Source: Arcticibacter sp041902385
Lineage (GTDB): Bacteria > Bacteroidota > Bacteroidia > Sphingobacteriales > Sphingobacteriaceae
Direction of reading: 5' to 3'
DNA: 64,000 nt
NCBI RefSeq assembly: GCF_041902385.1
Contig: NZ_CP169244.1
Coordinates: 2,666,001-2,730,000 of the forward strand
Positions 1-8,181 of this stretch are shown here, piece after piece (the first letter of the stretch is position 1; every line of letters starts with the position of its first letter). Under the pieces are notes generated by a model that was given only the letters and a program-made list of their open reading frames with translations, had not been told where the DNA came from and did not search any database. The translations under genes and the position numbers were made by a program.

Positions 1-1595
1 ACGCACTGAGATGGGAGCTGCCGCCGCACACCGCATCGATCGTATGGGACACCTGGTACGAATGGACAGATCAGGAGTGGATGTTTTCCCGCTTTCAGCG
101 GAACGGGCTTAAGAAGCCCTGGTCGGTGTACGAGATCCACCTCGGGTCCTGGATGCGCAGTCCTGATGCTCCCGATGAATTCCTCGGTTACCGGCTCGTG
201 GCCGATAAGCTGGTGCCCTACATCAAGGAAATGGGCTTCACGCACGTCGAGTTTATGCCTTTGATGGAACATCCATACTACCCGTCCTGGGGCTATCAGG
301 TAACCGGTTATTTTGCTGCTTCTTCCCGTTATGGAACCCCGCAGGATCTGATGTATCTGATCGAACAGCTGCATGTTAACGGAATTGGAGTTGTGCTCGA
401 CTGGGTGCCGTCGCACTTTCCCGGCGATATGCATGGCCTCTTCAAGTTCGACGGGACCCACCTCTATGAACATTCTAATGAGAAGGAAGGGTTTCATCCC
501 GACTGGAAGTCCTATATCTTCAATTATGGGCGCAACGAGGTACGCTCTTTCCTCATCAGTAACGCGCTATTCTGGCTTGATCGTTACCACATCGACGGGC
601 TGCGTGTAGACGCTGTAGCCTCCATGCTGTACCGCGACTATTCGAGAAAAGAAGGGGAGTGGATCCCCAATCAGTTTGGCGGCAGAGAGAACCTGGAGGC
701 AATCAGCTTCCTGAAGGAGCTGAACGTGGCTGTATACGGACAGTTCCCCGATGTGCAGACTATTGCAGAAGAGTCTACCGCTTTTCCTGGTGTCAGCAGG
801 CCGGTCTTCAGCGGAGGCCTTGGCTTTGGTATGAAGTGGATGATGGGATGGATGCACGACACGCTGAAGTACTTTGAGCAGGACCCTATACACAGGCGCT
901 ACTACCACGGTCAGATCACGTTCAGCACCGTGTATGCCTTTACAGAGAACTTTATGCTTCCGCTGTCGCACGACGAAGTTGTCTACGGCAAGAAGTCGCT
1001 GATCTATAAGATGCCCGGAGACGAATGGCAAAAGTTTGCCAATCTGCGGGTTCTATATTCCTATATGTTCACTCACCCGGGGTCAAAGCTCCTGTTCATG
1101 GGCGCCGAATTTGCGCAAACAAGGGAATGGAACTTTGAGCAGTCGCTTGACTGGCACCTCCTGGACTTTAAACCACATCAGGGGATGAAGGAGCTGGTGA
1201 AAGATTTAAATCACCTTTACCGGACAGAAGGAGCGCTATACGAACGCAATTTCGAGTGGGAGGGTTTCCGTTGGATAGAATCAGGAGATGCTGAGAACTC
1301 AGTCCTTGTATATTGCAGAAGGGGAGAGGTCGGTGAAGAAAAACTGGTCATCGTTCTTAATATGACTCCGGTGCCGAGGGAAAACTACCGTGTAGGGCTC
1401 CCATATCATGGCGACTGGCAGATTATTTTCAACTCTGACGAAGTGAAGTATTATGGAAGCGGTTACGAGCTGAACTACGCGATCACCACTCAGCAGATGC
1501 CTTGGCAGGGGAGAGAACAGTCGGCTGTACTGCAGTTGCCGCCTTTGTCGGCTTTGGTGCTGAAGAGGTTTAACAGAAAGGCCAAGTTCTGGTAG
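1..1595 (+). CDS. glgB: 1,4-alpha-glucan branching enzyme, 5' end cut by window
   Basis: This GH13 enzyme makes alpha-1,6 branches in glycogen in the cytoplasm. The frame is open from base 3 and already reads conserved branching-enzyme sequence (WDTWYEW) before the first Met at 81, so the true start lies outside the window and the N-terminal CBM48 region is incomplete. The (beta/alpha)8 barrel is present, with the nucleophile region GLRVDAVASML, the acid/base region AEESTAFP and the LSHDEVVYGKKSL motif. The C-terminal beta domain is complete up to the stop at 1593-1595. About 530 residues are visible, against roughly 630-730 for the family. It converges on gap and shares a terminator hairpin with it. 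Confidence 0.95.
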   Translation, partial: ALRWELPPHTASIVWDTWYEWTDQEWMFSRFQRNGLKKPWSVYEIHLGSWMRSPDAPDEFLGYRLVADKLVPYIKEMGFTHVEFMPLMEHPYYPSWGYQVTGYFAASSRYGTPQDLMYLIEQLHVNGIGVVLDWVPSHFPGDMHGLFKFDGTHLYEHSNEKEGFHPDWKSYIFNYGRNEVRSFLISNALFWLDRYHIDGLRVDAVASMLYRDYSRKEGEWIPNQFGGRENLEAISFLKELNVAVYGQFPDVQTIAEESTAFPGVSRPVFSGGLGFGMKWMMGWMHDTLKYFEQDPIHRRYYHGQITFSTVYAFTENFMLPLSHDEVVYGKKSLIYKMPGDEWQKFANLRVLYSYMFTHPGSKLLFMGAEFAQTREWNFEQSLDWHLLDFKPHQGMKELVKDLNHLYRTEGALYERNFEWEGFRWIESGDAENSVLVYCRRGEVGEEKLVIVLNMTPVPRENYRVGLPYHGDWQIIFNSDEVKYYGSGYELNYAITTQQMPWQGREQSAVLQLPPLSALVLKRFNRKAKFW

Positions 1596-1720
1596 TCGGG
1601 GAGTATCAGGAGTTGCCAGGAGGATTCGCGGTCCGGAGTGCTGCTGAACAATATGAGGAGCAGGATATCAAATAGCTAAACATCGGTTCCGCCCTTTAGA
1701 GACGCATAAATAACATAAAG

Positions 1721-1750
1721 AAAGGAGACTGAATTCAGCCTCCTTTTTTT
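1721..1750. terminator. Bidirectional intrinsic terminator between glgB and gap
   Basis: Arms aaaggag (1721-1727) and ctccttt (1740-1746) flank a self-complementary core ctgaattcag. T-runs follow on the plus strand and A-runs precede on the other side, so the hairpin can end transcripts from both convergent genes. Confidence 0.8.
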
Positions 1751-1771
1751 ATGTATTGTTGATGCCTGATC

Positions 1772-2767
1772 TTACAATGTTCCGATCAGTTCAACAAGGT
1801 CAATCAGTTTGTTAGAATAACCCCATTCGTTATCATACCAGGAAACTACTTTCACGAAGTTCTCGTTCAGAGCGATACCTGCTTTTGCATCGAAGATAGA
1901 AGTGCGGGAGTCAGTTAAGAAATCCTGAGAAACCACATCATCTTCAGTGTAGCCTAAGATGCCTTTTAATTCGCCTTCAGAAGCTTCTTTCATTGCAGCC
2001 TTGATATCAGCGTAAGAAGCTGGTTTTTCAAGACGAACGGTTAAGTCAACCACAGATACGTCAGGCACAGGAACGCGGAAAGACATACCAGTAAGTTTTC
2101 CTTTCAATGCAGGGATTACAAGAGCTACAGCTTTAGCAGCACCTGTAGAAGAAGGAATGATGTTCTGGTAAGCACCACGTCCGCCTCTCCAGTCTTTTGC
2201 AGAAGGACCATCAACTGTTTTCTGAGTAGCAGTAACTGCGTGGATAGTACTCATTAAACCTTCGATGATGCCGAATTTATCATTCAGAACTTTTGCAATA
2301 GGAGCAAGACAGTTAGTAGTACAAGAAGCGTTAGAAACGATAGTCTGATCAGCTTTCAGTTCTTTGTGGTTAACACCCATTACAAATGTAGGGGTGTCGT
2401 CTTTTGCAGGTGCAGACATTACCACTTTCTTAGCACCAGCCTGAATGTGCTTTCCTGCAGTTTCCTGAGTTAAGAATAAACCAGTAGATTCAATTACAAC
2501 TTCAGCACCTACTTCTCCCCACTTTAAGTTTGCAGGATCTTTTTCTGCAGTAACACGGATAGTTTTGCCGTTCACAACCAGGTTGCCGTCTTTTACTTCA
2601 ACTGTTCCGTTAAACTTACCGTGAGTAGAGTCGTAGCGAAGCATATACGCCATGTAATCTGGCTCTACAAGGTCATTAATCCCAACAATTTCAATATCGC
2701 CGCGCTCAACAGCAGCCCTGAATGCTAAACGACCGATACGGCCGAATCCGTTAATTCCTACTTTCAT
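1772..2767 (-). CDS. gap: Type I glyceraldehyde-3-phosphate dehydrogenase
   Basis: This enzyme oxidises and phosphorylates glyceraldehyde-3-phosphate to 1,3-bisphosphoglycerate in glycolysis. The 331-residue protein has the usual family length. It has the N-terminal Rossmann motif GINGFGRIGR, an NAD-selective Asn31-Asp32 pair, and the catalytic SNASCTTNCLAP motif with Cys149. The C-terminal signature WYDNEWGYSNK is intact. It is the last gene of a minus-strand operon, starting only 4 bp after the stop of the sugar-kinase-like gene, which itself follows pfkA. This couples upper and lower glycolysis in one transcript. Confidence 0.97.
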   Translation of the reverse strand: MKVGINGFGRIGRLAFRAAVERGDIEIVGINDLVEPDYMAYMLRYDSTHGKFNGTVEVKDGNLVVNGKTIRVTAEKDPANLKWGEVGAEVVIESTGLFLTQETAGKHIQAGAKKVVMSAPAKDDTPTFVMGVNHKELKADQTIVSNASCTTNCLAPIAKVLNDKFGIIEGLMSTIHAVTATQKTVDGPSAKDWRGGRGAYQNIIPSSTGAAKAVALVIPALKGKLTGMSFRVPVPDVSVVDLTVRLEKPASYADIKAAMKEASEGELKGILGYTEDDVVSQDFLTDSRTSIFDAKAGIALNENFVKVVSWYDNEWGYSNKLIDLVELIGTL

Positions 2768-2771
2768 TTTG

Positions 2772-3620
2772 TTAATTTTTATTGGTGTAATAATTTAATA
2801 TGTTATAAATAGGTCTTTTAATAATAGACGCAATGGTTTGATTGTTTTCCAATGCTACATCATTTAAAGCTTGCTGGAAACCCGCGGCTACCGGTCCGGT
2901 AAAATGGAGCGGCAATCCGGGATGTTTAGCCACCAGCGGCATTACGTAGTTTTCGAAGTAAAGCCTGAAGCCTGTCTTTACCAGCGTACGCACATAGTTC
3001 TGGTCGAGGTTTTCAATCAGGAAATCAGTGTACGAACTAAGGAAAAGAACAGGATTGGTTTGCTTATAGACCTTGTCAAGGATTAGCTTGCGGTCGGGGT
3101 TATACTTCTGCACGAACCGGTCTTCGAACTCTTTAGGCAATACTCCTGTGAAATAGTCCCTCAGAAGACAGCGCCCCAGCCAGTTCGATGATCCTTCATC
3201 GGCTAGTATATAGCCCATTCCAAAGTTGTTTTGCTTGATCTTTTTGCCGTTGAAGTAAGCTGCATTTGCTCCGCTCCCCAGAATGCCCACTATGCCTGGA
3301 CTATCTCCGCAGGTGGCAAGGGCGGCTGCTTTCAGGTCGTGAGCAACTACGATTTTACTGTTCCGGAAAAAGCTGCCAAAGGCATTTGCGACAACTCGCT
3401 GCCGTTCTTTTGAAGAGGCTCCGGCTCCGAAGAAGTAGATCTTGCGGATCTGCTCGGCGTGATTGATCAGTTCGTTGTTTTTATTCAGGACGCTGCTGAT
3501 CGCTCTTTCGTCGTTAAAGAACGGGTTGATTCCTGCTGTTTTTAGGTCACACACGATCTTCCCCTTCTCAGAGAGTTTCCAATCGGCATTGCGTGAACCA
3601 CTATAAACAACAGCTATCAT
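2772..3620 (-). CDS. Degenerate BadF/BadG (N-acetylglucosamine kinase-like) family protein in the pfkA-gap operon
   Basis: This 282-residue protein of the ASKHA/BadF fold aligns along its whole length with the second kinase at 5510-6364 (for example AHDLKAAALA here against GHDLLAAARA there, and a shared glycine-rich GILGSGAN / AILGTGTN loop). The N-terminal phosphate-1 motif is poor: the paralog reads ADGGSTKTNW, this protein reads VYSGSRNADW, so the conserved Asp and Thr/Lys positions are lost. Family knowledge makes glucosamine or N-acetylglucosamine kinase the nominal role. I infer weak or no kinase activity, perhaps a sensor or structural role. It starts 6 bp after the pfkA stop with a good AGGAGA site, and gap follows after 4 bp. 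Confidence 0.8.
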   Translation of the reverse strand: MIAVVYSGSRNADWKLSEKGKIVCDLKTAGINPFFNDERAISSVLNKNNELINHAEQIRKIYFFGAGASSKERQRVVANAFGSFFRNSKIVVAHDLKAAALATCGDSPGIVGILGSGANAAYFNGKKIKQNNFGMGYILADEGSSNWLGRCLLRDYFTGVLPKEFEDRFVQKYNPDRKLILDKVYKQTNPVLFLSSYTDFLIENLDQNYVRTLVKTGFRLYFENYVMPLVAKHPGLPLHFTGPVAAGFQQALNDVALENNQTIASIIKRPIYNILNYYTNKN

Positions 3621-3626
3621 CTTCTC

Positions 3627-4610
3627 CTATATTGCCAGGATGGTAGCCATATCCAGCAAATCTTCTTCCAGTTTGAAAGAGTGATTGTGAATGGCGTCTT
3701 CCAGGTCAGTCAATTTAATTTCATTGCCTCTTAAGCCTACCATCTTGCGGTTCTCACCGGCTAACAGGGCTTTAACAGCGGCATATCCCATACGGCTTCC
3801 CAGTACACGGTCAAAGCTGCTTGGAGTTCCACCTCTTTGCAAGTGTCCTAAAATAGTCACTTTGATATCGTAGAAGTTGAATTTCTCTTTTACACGCTTT
3901 GCAACGTTGTATGCTCCGCCGTTTTTGTCGCCTTCAGCAATGATCACGATACATGAGCTCTTCTTACTCAGCGCCCCTTCTTCCAGCTTGTGGATCAGGT
4001 CGTCGATCGCTGTTTCCTTTTCAGGAAGCAGGATTGCTTCAGCACCGCCTGCAACCCCTGCGTGGAGGGCGATACAGCCGGAGTCACGTCCCATTACTTC
4101 TACGAAGAAAAGTCTGTCGTGAGAAGCAGCGGTATCTCTGATCTTATCGATGGCTTCGATCACGGTGTTGGTAGCCGTGTCATAACCTAAAGTAAAGTCA
4201 GATCCGTAAAGGTCGTTATCAATAGTTCCCGGCACACAGATCACCGGAATATCAAATTCTCTTGAAAGCTCTTCGGCGCCTGAGAAGGTCCCGTCGCCTC
4301 CGATAGGAACAAGGGCATCTATGCCTTCTTCCTTGAGGTTGTCATACGCCTTTTTACGTCCTTCGTAGGTTCTGAAGTCCACACACCTGGCAGTCTTAAG
4401 TACAGTTCCACCAAGCTGGATAATGTTCCTGACGGAACGGGCATCCATGTTAGTGAACTTTTTGTCGATCATTCCCTGGTAACCCTGATGTATCCCAACT
4501 ACTTGTTTCCCAAGATAAATGCCCGTACGAACTACTGCGCGGATACAGGCATTCATGCCTGGTGCGTCTCCTCCTGAAGTAAAAACACCGATCTTATTTA
4601 TACTGGCCAT
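3627..4610 (-). CDS. pfkA: 6-phosphofructokinase
   Basis: This ATP-dependent phosphofructokinase commits fructose-6-phosphate to glycolysis. Visible motifs include the N-terminal GVFTSGGDAPGMNA nucleotide site, GGDGTFSG, and the catalytic loop PGTIDND, followed by the MGRDSGCIA substrate region. I chose the ATG at 4608-4610 (MASINKIGVF), which gives 327 residues, typical for the family. The frame stays open upstream to 4835, but that extension has no family similarity and runs into the divergent regulator gene. It is the first gene of the pfkA / sugar-kinase-like / gap operon. Confidence 0.96.
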   Translation of the reverse strand: MASINKIGVFTSGGDAPGMNACIRAVVRTGIYLGKQVVGIHQGYQGMIDKKFTNMDARSVRNIIQLGGTVLKTARCVDFRTYEGRKKAYDNLKEEGIDALVPIGGDGTFSGAEELSREFDIPVICVPGTIDNDLYGSDFTLGYDTATNTVIEAIDKIRDTAASHDRLFFVEVMGRDSGCIALHAGVAGGAEAILLPEKETAIDDLIHKLEEGALSKKSSCIVIIAEGDKNGGAYNVAKRVKEKFNFYDIKVTILGHLQRGGTPSSFDRVLGSRMGYAAVKALLAGENRKMVGLRGNEIKLTDLEDAIHNHSFKLEEDLLDMATILAI

Positions 4611-4646
4611 TGTAGTATTTTTTAATAAACTAGGGCGAATATAAGT

Positions 4647-4659
4647 TGTAAGTATTACA
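4647..4659. promoter_or_regulatory. Candidate operator between pfkA and the NUDIX-type regulator
   Basis: The short divergent intergenic region contains the inverted repeat TGTAA-GTA-TTACA. Regulators of the NrtR/AraR class usually bind palindromes in their own divergent promoter, so this is the best candidate site. This is inferred only from symmetry and position. Confidence 0.35.
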
Positions 4660-4692
4660 CTAAGAGAAAATATAATTATTTTTTCCATTTTT

Positions 4693-5424
4693 GTGACAAG
4701 AATCATCATAGAACTTGCCTTGGAACAGGAACTGCCAAAATTCGAATCCGTCTTTTCCGTTGACTGTGTCATCTTCGGGTTTGAAGAAGGAGTGTTAAAG
4801 GTCTTACTTATAGAACGTAACGAAGCGCCGTACAAGGACTGGTGGGCGCTGCCCGGCTACCTTGTGGAGCCTGATGAGGGCATTGAGGAAGCAGCAGAAA
4901 GGATCCTGTTCGAGTTTACCGGACTAAAAGATATCTTCCTTGAGCAGCTCTATACCTTCGGCGACGTAAACCGGCACCCGCAGGGGCGCCTGATCACCAT
5001 TGCCTACTATGCCATGATGCGGCTTACCGGTAAGAAAGACGATCTGCGTCCTTCTTCTGCCTTTGTCAAGAAAGCTTTCTGGCATCCCGTCTCCGACCTG
5101 CCGAAGCTCGCATTCGACCATTCCCTCATCTTCGAGAAGAGCCTGCAAAAGATCAGGCGGAAGATCAGCTATTCGCCCATCGCTTTTGAGCTGCTGCCAG
5201 AGAAGTTTACCCTCACCCAGCTGCAGAACCTCTATGAAGCAATCCTGAATAAGAAGCTTGACAAGAGGAATTTCAGGAAAAAAATGCTGAATTACGACAT
5301 ACTAAAGGAGCTCGACGAAAAGCAACAGGGGGTGTCTTATCGTGCGGCAAAGTATTATAAGTTTGACAGGCGTAAATACAACCGGCAGTTTCATAAGGAG
5401 CTTTCCTTCGTGAAGGACGAGTAG
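4693..5424 (+). CDS. NrtR/AraR-like transcriptional regulator with degenerate NUDIX domain
   Basis: The protein has 243 residues if the GTG at 4693 is the start; a TTG at 4720 is an alternative and no early ATG exists. Residues about 18-150 form a NUDIX domain, but the NUDIX box (about residues 55-77) reads AERILFEFTG where active hydrolases have REL-x-EE-x-G, so the metal-binding glutamates are largely lost. The C-terminal 80 residues look like the winged-helix module of NrtR-type regulators (FTLTQLQNLYEAIL, then NFRKKML). Known members in Bacteroidota sense sugars or nucleotides and repress divergent genes. Its position opposite pfkA-gap suggests control of glycolysis. Confidence 0.8.
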   Translation: MTRIIIELALEQELPKFESVFSVDCVIFGFEEGVLKVLLIERNEAPYKDWWALPGYLVEPDEGIEEAAERILFEFTGLKDIFLEQLYTFGDVNRHPQGRLITIAYYAMMRLTGKKDDLRPSSAFVKKAFWHPVSDLPKLAFDHSLIFEKSLQKIRRKISYSPIAFELLPEKFTLTQLQNLYEAILNKKLDKRNFRKKMLNYDILKELDEKQQGVSYRAAKYYKFDRRKYNRQFHKELSFVKDE

Positions 5425-5449
5425 GAGGGAAGCTGTACAGAGGCGGGAA

Positions 5450-5506
5450 ATAGCGCATCCGCTATTACCTCAAACCAAAGGGCCGGGGCAACAGCGGATG
5501 CGGTAT
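5450..5506. terminator. Hairpin between convergent regulator and kinase genes
   Basis: Arms at 5450-5463 and 5493-5506 pair over 14 bp with one mismatch (core cgcatccgct / agcggatgcg), with a 29-nt loop. The left arm can also fold on itself (tagcg-catc-cgcta). Its position between two convergent stop codons suggests a shared terminator, although the T-run is weak. Confidence 0.45.
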
Positions 5507-5509
5507 GTT

Positions 5510-6364
5510 TTACTTTCCGGGATGTTCAATATGGAACTTCACCAGATTGTCTATTGGAGAACGGATAATAGTACCCATCTTCATTCCGTATTCAGTGGCT
5601 ACTTCCTCCAGTACATTTCTGAAGTTATAAGCTACCGAGCCGATGCAGTTAAATTCATAGTCCTGGTAATTCGGATAATGGCTTACCAGATTTTTGAAGA
5701 AATCATTAAACGATGATTTAACCAGGTTATGGGTATACTCAATGTTGTCTGTATTGTCGTATACAAACTTGCTGAAGCTGGCGCAGAACCTGTTTGCCAG
5801 AGGTTTGGAGTAAACGTTTTCCTGAATATCGTCAGGGGTTAGCTGATAGGTCTTCCAGAAGGTTTCGCGGACAGCCTTCGGCATATATCCTCTCAGATAG
5901 TCAGTCAGAAGCTTTTTTCCGATATAGCATCCGCTGCCTTCATCACCGAGAATGTAAGCAGCCGAATCAATCTGATATTCGATGCCTTCGCCGTCGTAGA
6001 TACAGGTATTTGTGCCGGTTCCCAGGATGGCAGCAAAGCCTGCATTAGTACCCAGTAATGCCCGTGCAGCAGCAAGAAGATCGTGACCGACAAAGATTGA
6101 GCTCTTCGTAAATACAGTACCCAGCGCCTCTTCCAGAATAGCCACTTTTTCCTCGTTATGAACACCGGCTCCATAGAAGTTCACTTCTGTGATGTTCTCA
6201 AAGTCCAGATCATCCGGCAGGTTTTTCCTGAGCGATTCAATCACATACTCTTTCGACACAAAGTAGGGATTGTATCCTTCGGTGTTAAAATAGATCTTTT
6301 TGTTTTCATTGTTCAGGAGACACCAGTTCGTTTTTGTTGATCCCCCATCGGCTATGATAATCAT
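5510..6364 (-). CDS. BadF/BadG family N-acetylglucosamine kinase-like protein
   Basis: This 284-residue ASKHA-fold kinase probably phosphorylates an amino sugar such as N-acetylglucosamine or glucosamine with ATP in the cytoplasm. The phosphate-1 motif ADGGSTKTNW is intact at the N-terminus, and the phosphate-2 loop AILGTGTNT and the GDEGSGCYIGK motif follow. It is the intact counterpart of the degenerate paralog at 2772-3620. It is monocistronic and divergent from the threonine aldolase gene. The exact sugar substrate cannot be read from the sequence. Confidence 0.85.
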   Translation of the reverse strand: MIIIADGGSTKTNWCLLNNENKKIYFNTEGYNPYFVSKEYVIESLRKNLPDDLDFENITEVNFYGAGVHNEEKVAILEEALGTVFTKSSIFVGHDLLAAARALLGTNAGFAAILGTGTNTCIYDGEGIEYQIDSAAYILGDEGSGCYIGKKLLTDYLRGYMPKAVRETFWKTYQLTPDDIQENVYSKPLANRFCASFSKFVYDNTDNIEYTHNLVKSSFNDFFKNLVSHYPNYQDYEFNCIGSVAYNFRNVLEEVATEYGMKMGTIIRSPIDNLVKFHIEHPGK

Positions 6365-6492
6365 TTTCGGTACTTGATAGTTAAGTTAGAGAACATAAAT
6401 AAAGGTTAAAAGTAAATATTTCCTGAAGATTGCATAAAAATCTTTCGGTTTTTAATGGCATTATTACATTTACACTATAATGTATTTGTGTT

Positions 6493-7512
6493 ATGATAGT
6501 TGATCTTAGAAGTGATACGGTAACAAAGCCTACAACAGCGATGCTGGAGGCAATGTTTGCTGCAAAAGTAGGGGATGACGTTCTGGAGGAAGATGAGACG
6601 GTTAGCGCGCTGGAAGAAAAGCTTGCAGGGATGTTTGGTATGGCCGCAGGTCTGTTCTGCCCTTCGGGAACAATGACCAACCAGATCGCCATCAAGTGCT
6701 TCACCCAGCCCATGGATGAAGTGATCTGTGACGAGTCATCTCACGTTTACCGCTACGAGGGTGGCGGCATAGCGTTCAATTCCGCAGCTTCTGTAAAGCT
6801 CCTGAGAGGCAACAGGGGCAGGCTCACCGCTGAGCTTATCGAACCACATGTCAACCCGGCTGATATTCATTACCCCAGGACTTCTCTTGTTGTATTGGAA
6901 AACACGGCTAACAAGGGAGGAGGGAGTTACTATACCCTTGACCAGATTGAGCCGATCTATCATCTGTGCCGCCTTAAAAAGCTAAGTCTGCATCTTGATG
7001 GCGCACGGATCTTTAACGCTCTTGCGGAAAGCGGAGACGCGGCAAGAGAATACGGACGATTCTTCGATGGAATCTCTGTTTGTCTTTCAAAGGGACTCGG
7101 GGCACCCGTTGGCTCTGTTTTACTGGGAAGTGAAGACACCATACAGAGAGCGAAGCGTATCAGGAAAGCAATGGGCGGCGGGATGCGGCAGGCCGGTTAT
7201 CTGGCTGCTGCAGGCATCTATGCCCTCGATCATCACGTACATCGGCTCAAGGAAGATCACGTGCACGCAAGAATTATTGGGGAGCAACTCCAGAATCTCT
7301 CGTACGTGGAGGAAATATTGCCTGTACGAACGAACATTGTCATTTTCCGGCTGAATGAGAAAATTAACGCCGACGACTTTGTTCACACCCTGGCTTCACA
7401 TGGTGTGAAATGCAGTAAGTTTGGCTACCAGTCGATCCGCTTTGTGACTCATCTTGACGTGAATGCCGACATGGTAGGGTATACGGTGGAGGTGCTTAAA
7501 AAGGCATATTAG
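6493..7512 (+). CDS. ltaE: Low-specificity L-threonine aldolase
   Basis: This PLP-dependent fold-type I enzyme cleaves L-threonine or L-allo-threonine into glycine and acetaldehyde. The 339-residue protein starts with the family-typical VDLRSDTVTKPT. It has the cofactor region ENTANKGGGSYY, the LHLDGARIFNA motif with the PLP-binding Asp, and the Schiff-base lysine in CLSKGLGAPVGS. The length is normal for the family. It is followed by a strong terminator hairpin and appears to be a single-gene unit. Confidence 0.93.
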   Translation: MIVDLRSDTVTKPTTAMLEAMFAAKVGDDVLEEDETVSALEEKLAGMFGMAAGLFCPSGTMTNQIAIKCFTQPMDEVICDESSHVYRYEGGGIAFNSAASVKLLRGNRGRLTAELIEPHVNPADIHYPRTSLVVLENTANKGGGSYYTLDQIEPIYHLCRLKKLSLHLDGARIFNALAESGDAAREYGRFFDGISVCLSKGLGAPVGSVLLGSEDTIQRAKRIRKAMGGGMRQAGYLAAAGIYALDHHVHRLKEDHVHARIIGEQLQNLSYVEEILPVRTNIVIFRLNEKINADDFVHTLASHGVKCSKFGYQSIRFVTHLDVNADMVGYTVEVLKKAY

Positions 7513-7533
7513 CACAGAGCTGAAAGGCGGGGG

Positions 7534-7585
7534 AGGTGTGTGAGATGGCTGACGGAATGTCTTTCGCCAGCCAGCTCACACACCT
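7534..7585. terminator. Bidirectional terminator after ltaE
   Basis: Arms at 7534-7551 and 7568-7585 pair over 18 bp with one mismatch (aggtgtgtgag with ctcacacacct at the base). A short T-run follows on the plus strand. It lies between the convergent ends of ltaE and the small membrane protein gene. Confidence 0.75.
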
Positions 7586-7596
7586 TTTAGTTTCTG

Positions 7597-8037
7597 TTAA
7601 CGCTTTTTGTCAAGGCTCTTTGCTACGGCCGATGCAATCAGTCCTCCGGCCAGATAAAGAGAGGTGGTAAGGATCTGAGTCTTCGCCGTTTTGTTGCTGT
7701 GGGCGGGGTTAAGGCCGATGTACTTTGGCAACACTACTGCACCTATTCCGGCAGCCAGACCAAGTAACGATCCGCTTGTCCAAACTTTCTTGTTGCGGGC
7801 TACCGCAAAGCTATAGTAGGCGGCATTGCTGATAATGTCACCCGCCAGGGTCGCTTTAAACAGCTTGTCTTCCGAGGGGACCGGCTGTTCGGAGTGCCTC
7901 AATATTTTCGAAAGTGCATCCATGCCCAGAAGATCCATCCGGGGTGCTTCACTGTCAACTCTTTTAACAACTTCGTGAATCAGGGTAACTGCAAGAGCTC
8001 CTGCTAGTCCGCCCCCAATAGCTGATAATATTTTCAT
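7597..8037 (-). CDS. Small membrane protein of unknown function
   Basis: I do not recognise a named family. From the ATG at 8035-8037 the product has 146 residues and begins MKILSAIGGGLAGALAV, a glycine/alanine-rich helix. Further hydrophobic stretches are LLGLAAGIGAVVLP and SLYLAGGLIASAVA, so three or four membrane-spanning or amphipathic segments are likely. An in-frame ATG at 8079 has a better AGGAAGG ribosome site but adds a tail that does not resemble a membrane-protein start. Either start is possible. It lies downstream of cysE-cysM on the same strand but about 145 bp away, so it probably has its own promoter. Confidence 0.65.
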   Translation of the reverse strand: MKILSAIGGGLAGALAVTLIHEVVKRVDSEAPRMDLLGMDALSKILRHSEQPVPSEDKLFKATLAGDIISNAAYYSFAVARNKKVWTSGSLLGLAAGIGAVVLPKYIGLNPAHSNKTAKTQILTTSLYLAGGLIASAVAKSLDKKR

Positions 8038-8181
8038 ATATGGTATTTGTGTTTTAAAGGCAAAGCCCTCTATCCGCATGTTATTTTCACCTTCCTGATG
8101 ATTTGCTCATGCTGGTAGCATATGTAGACTAAAAAGGATTATCAGCGCAAATTGTTTATTTGGGTGCGTATTTTGATTTCC

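Noticed and set aside
4611..4835. N-terminal extension of pfkA to 4835
   Set aside because: The added residues have no family similarity and overlap the divergent NUDIX-type gene and the promoter region; MASINKIGVF is the usual PfkA start.
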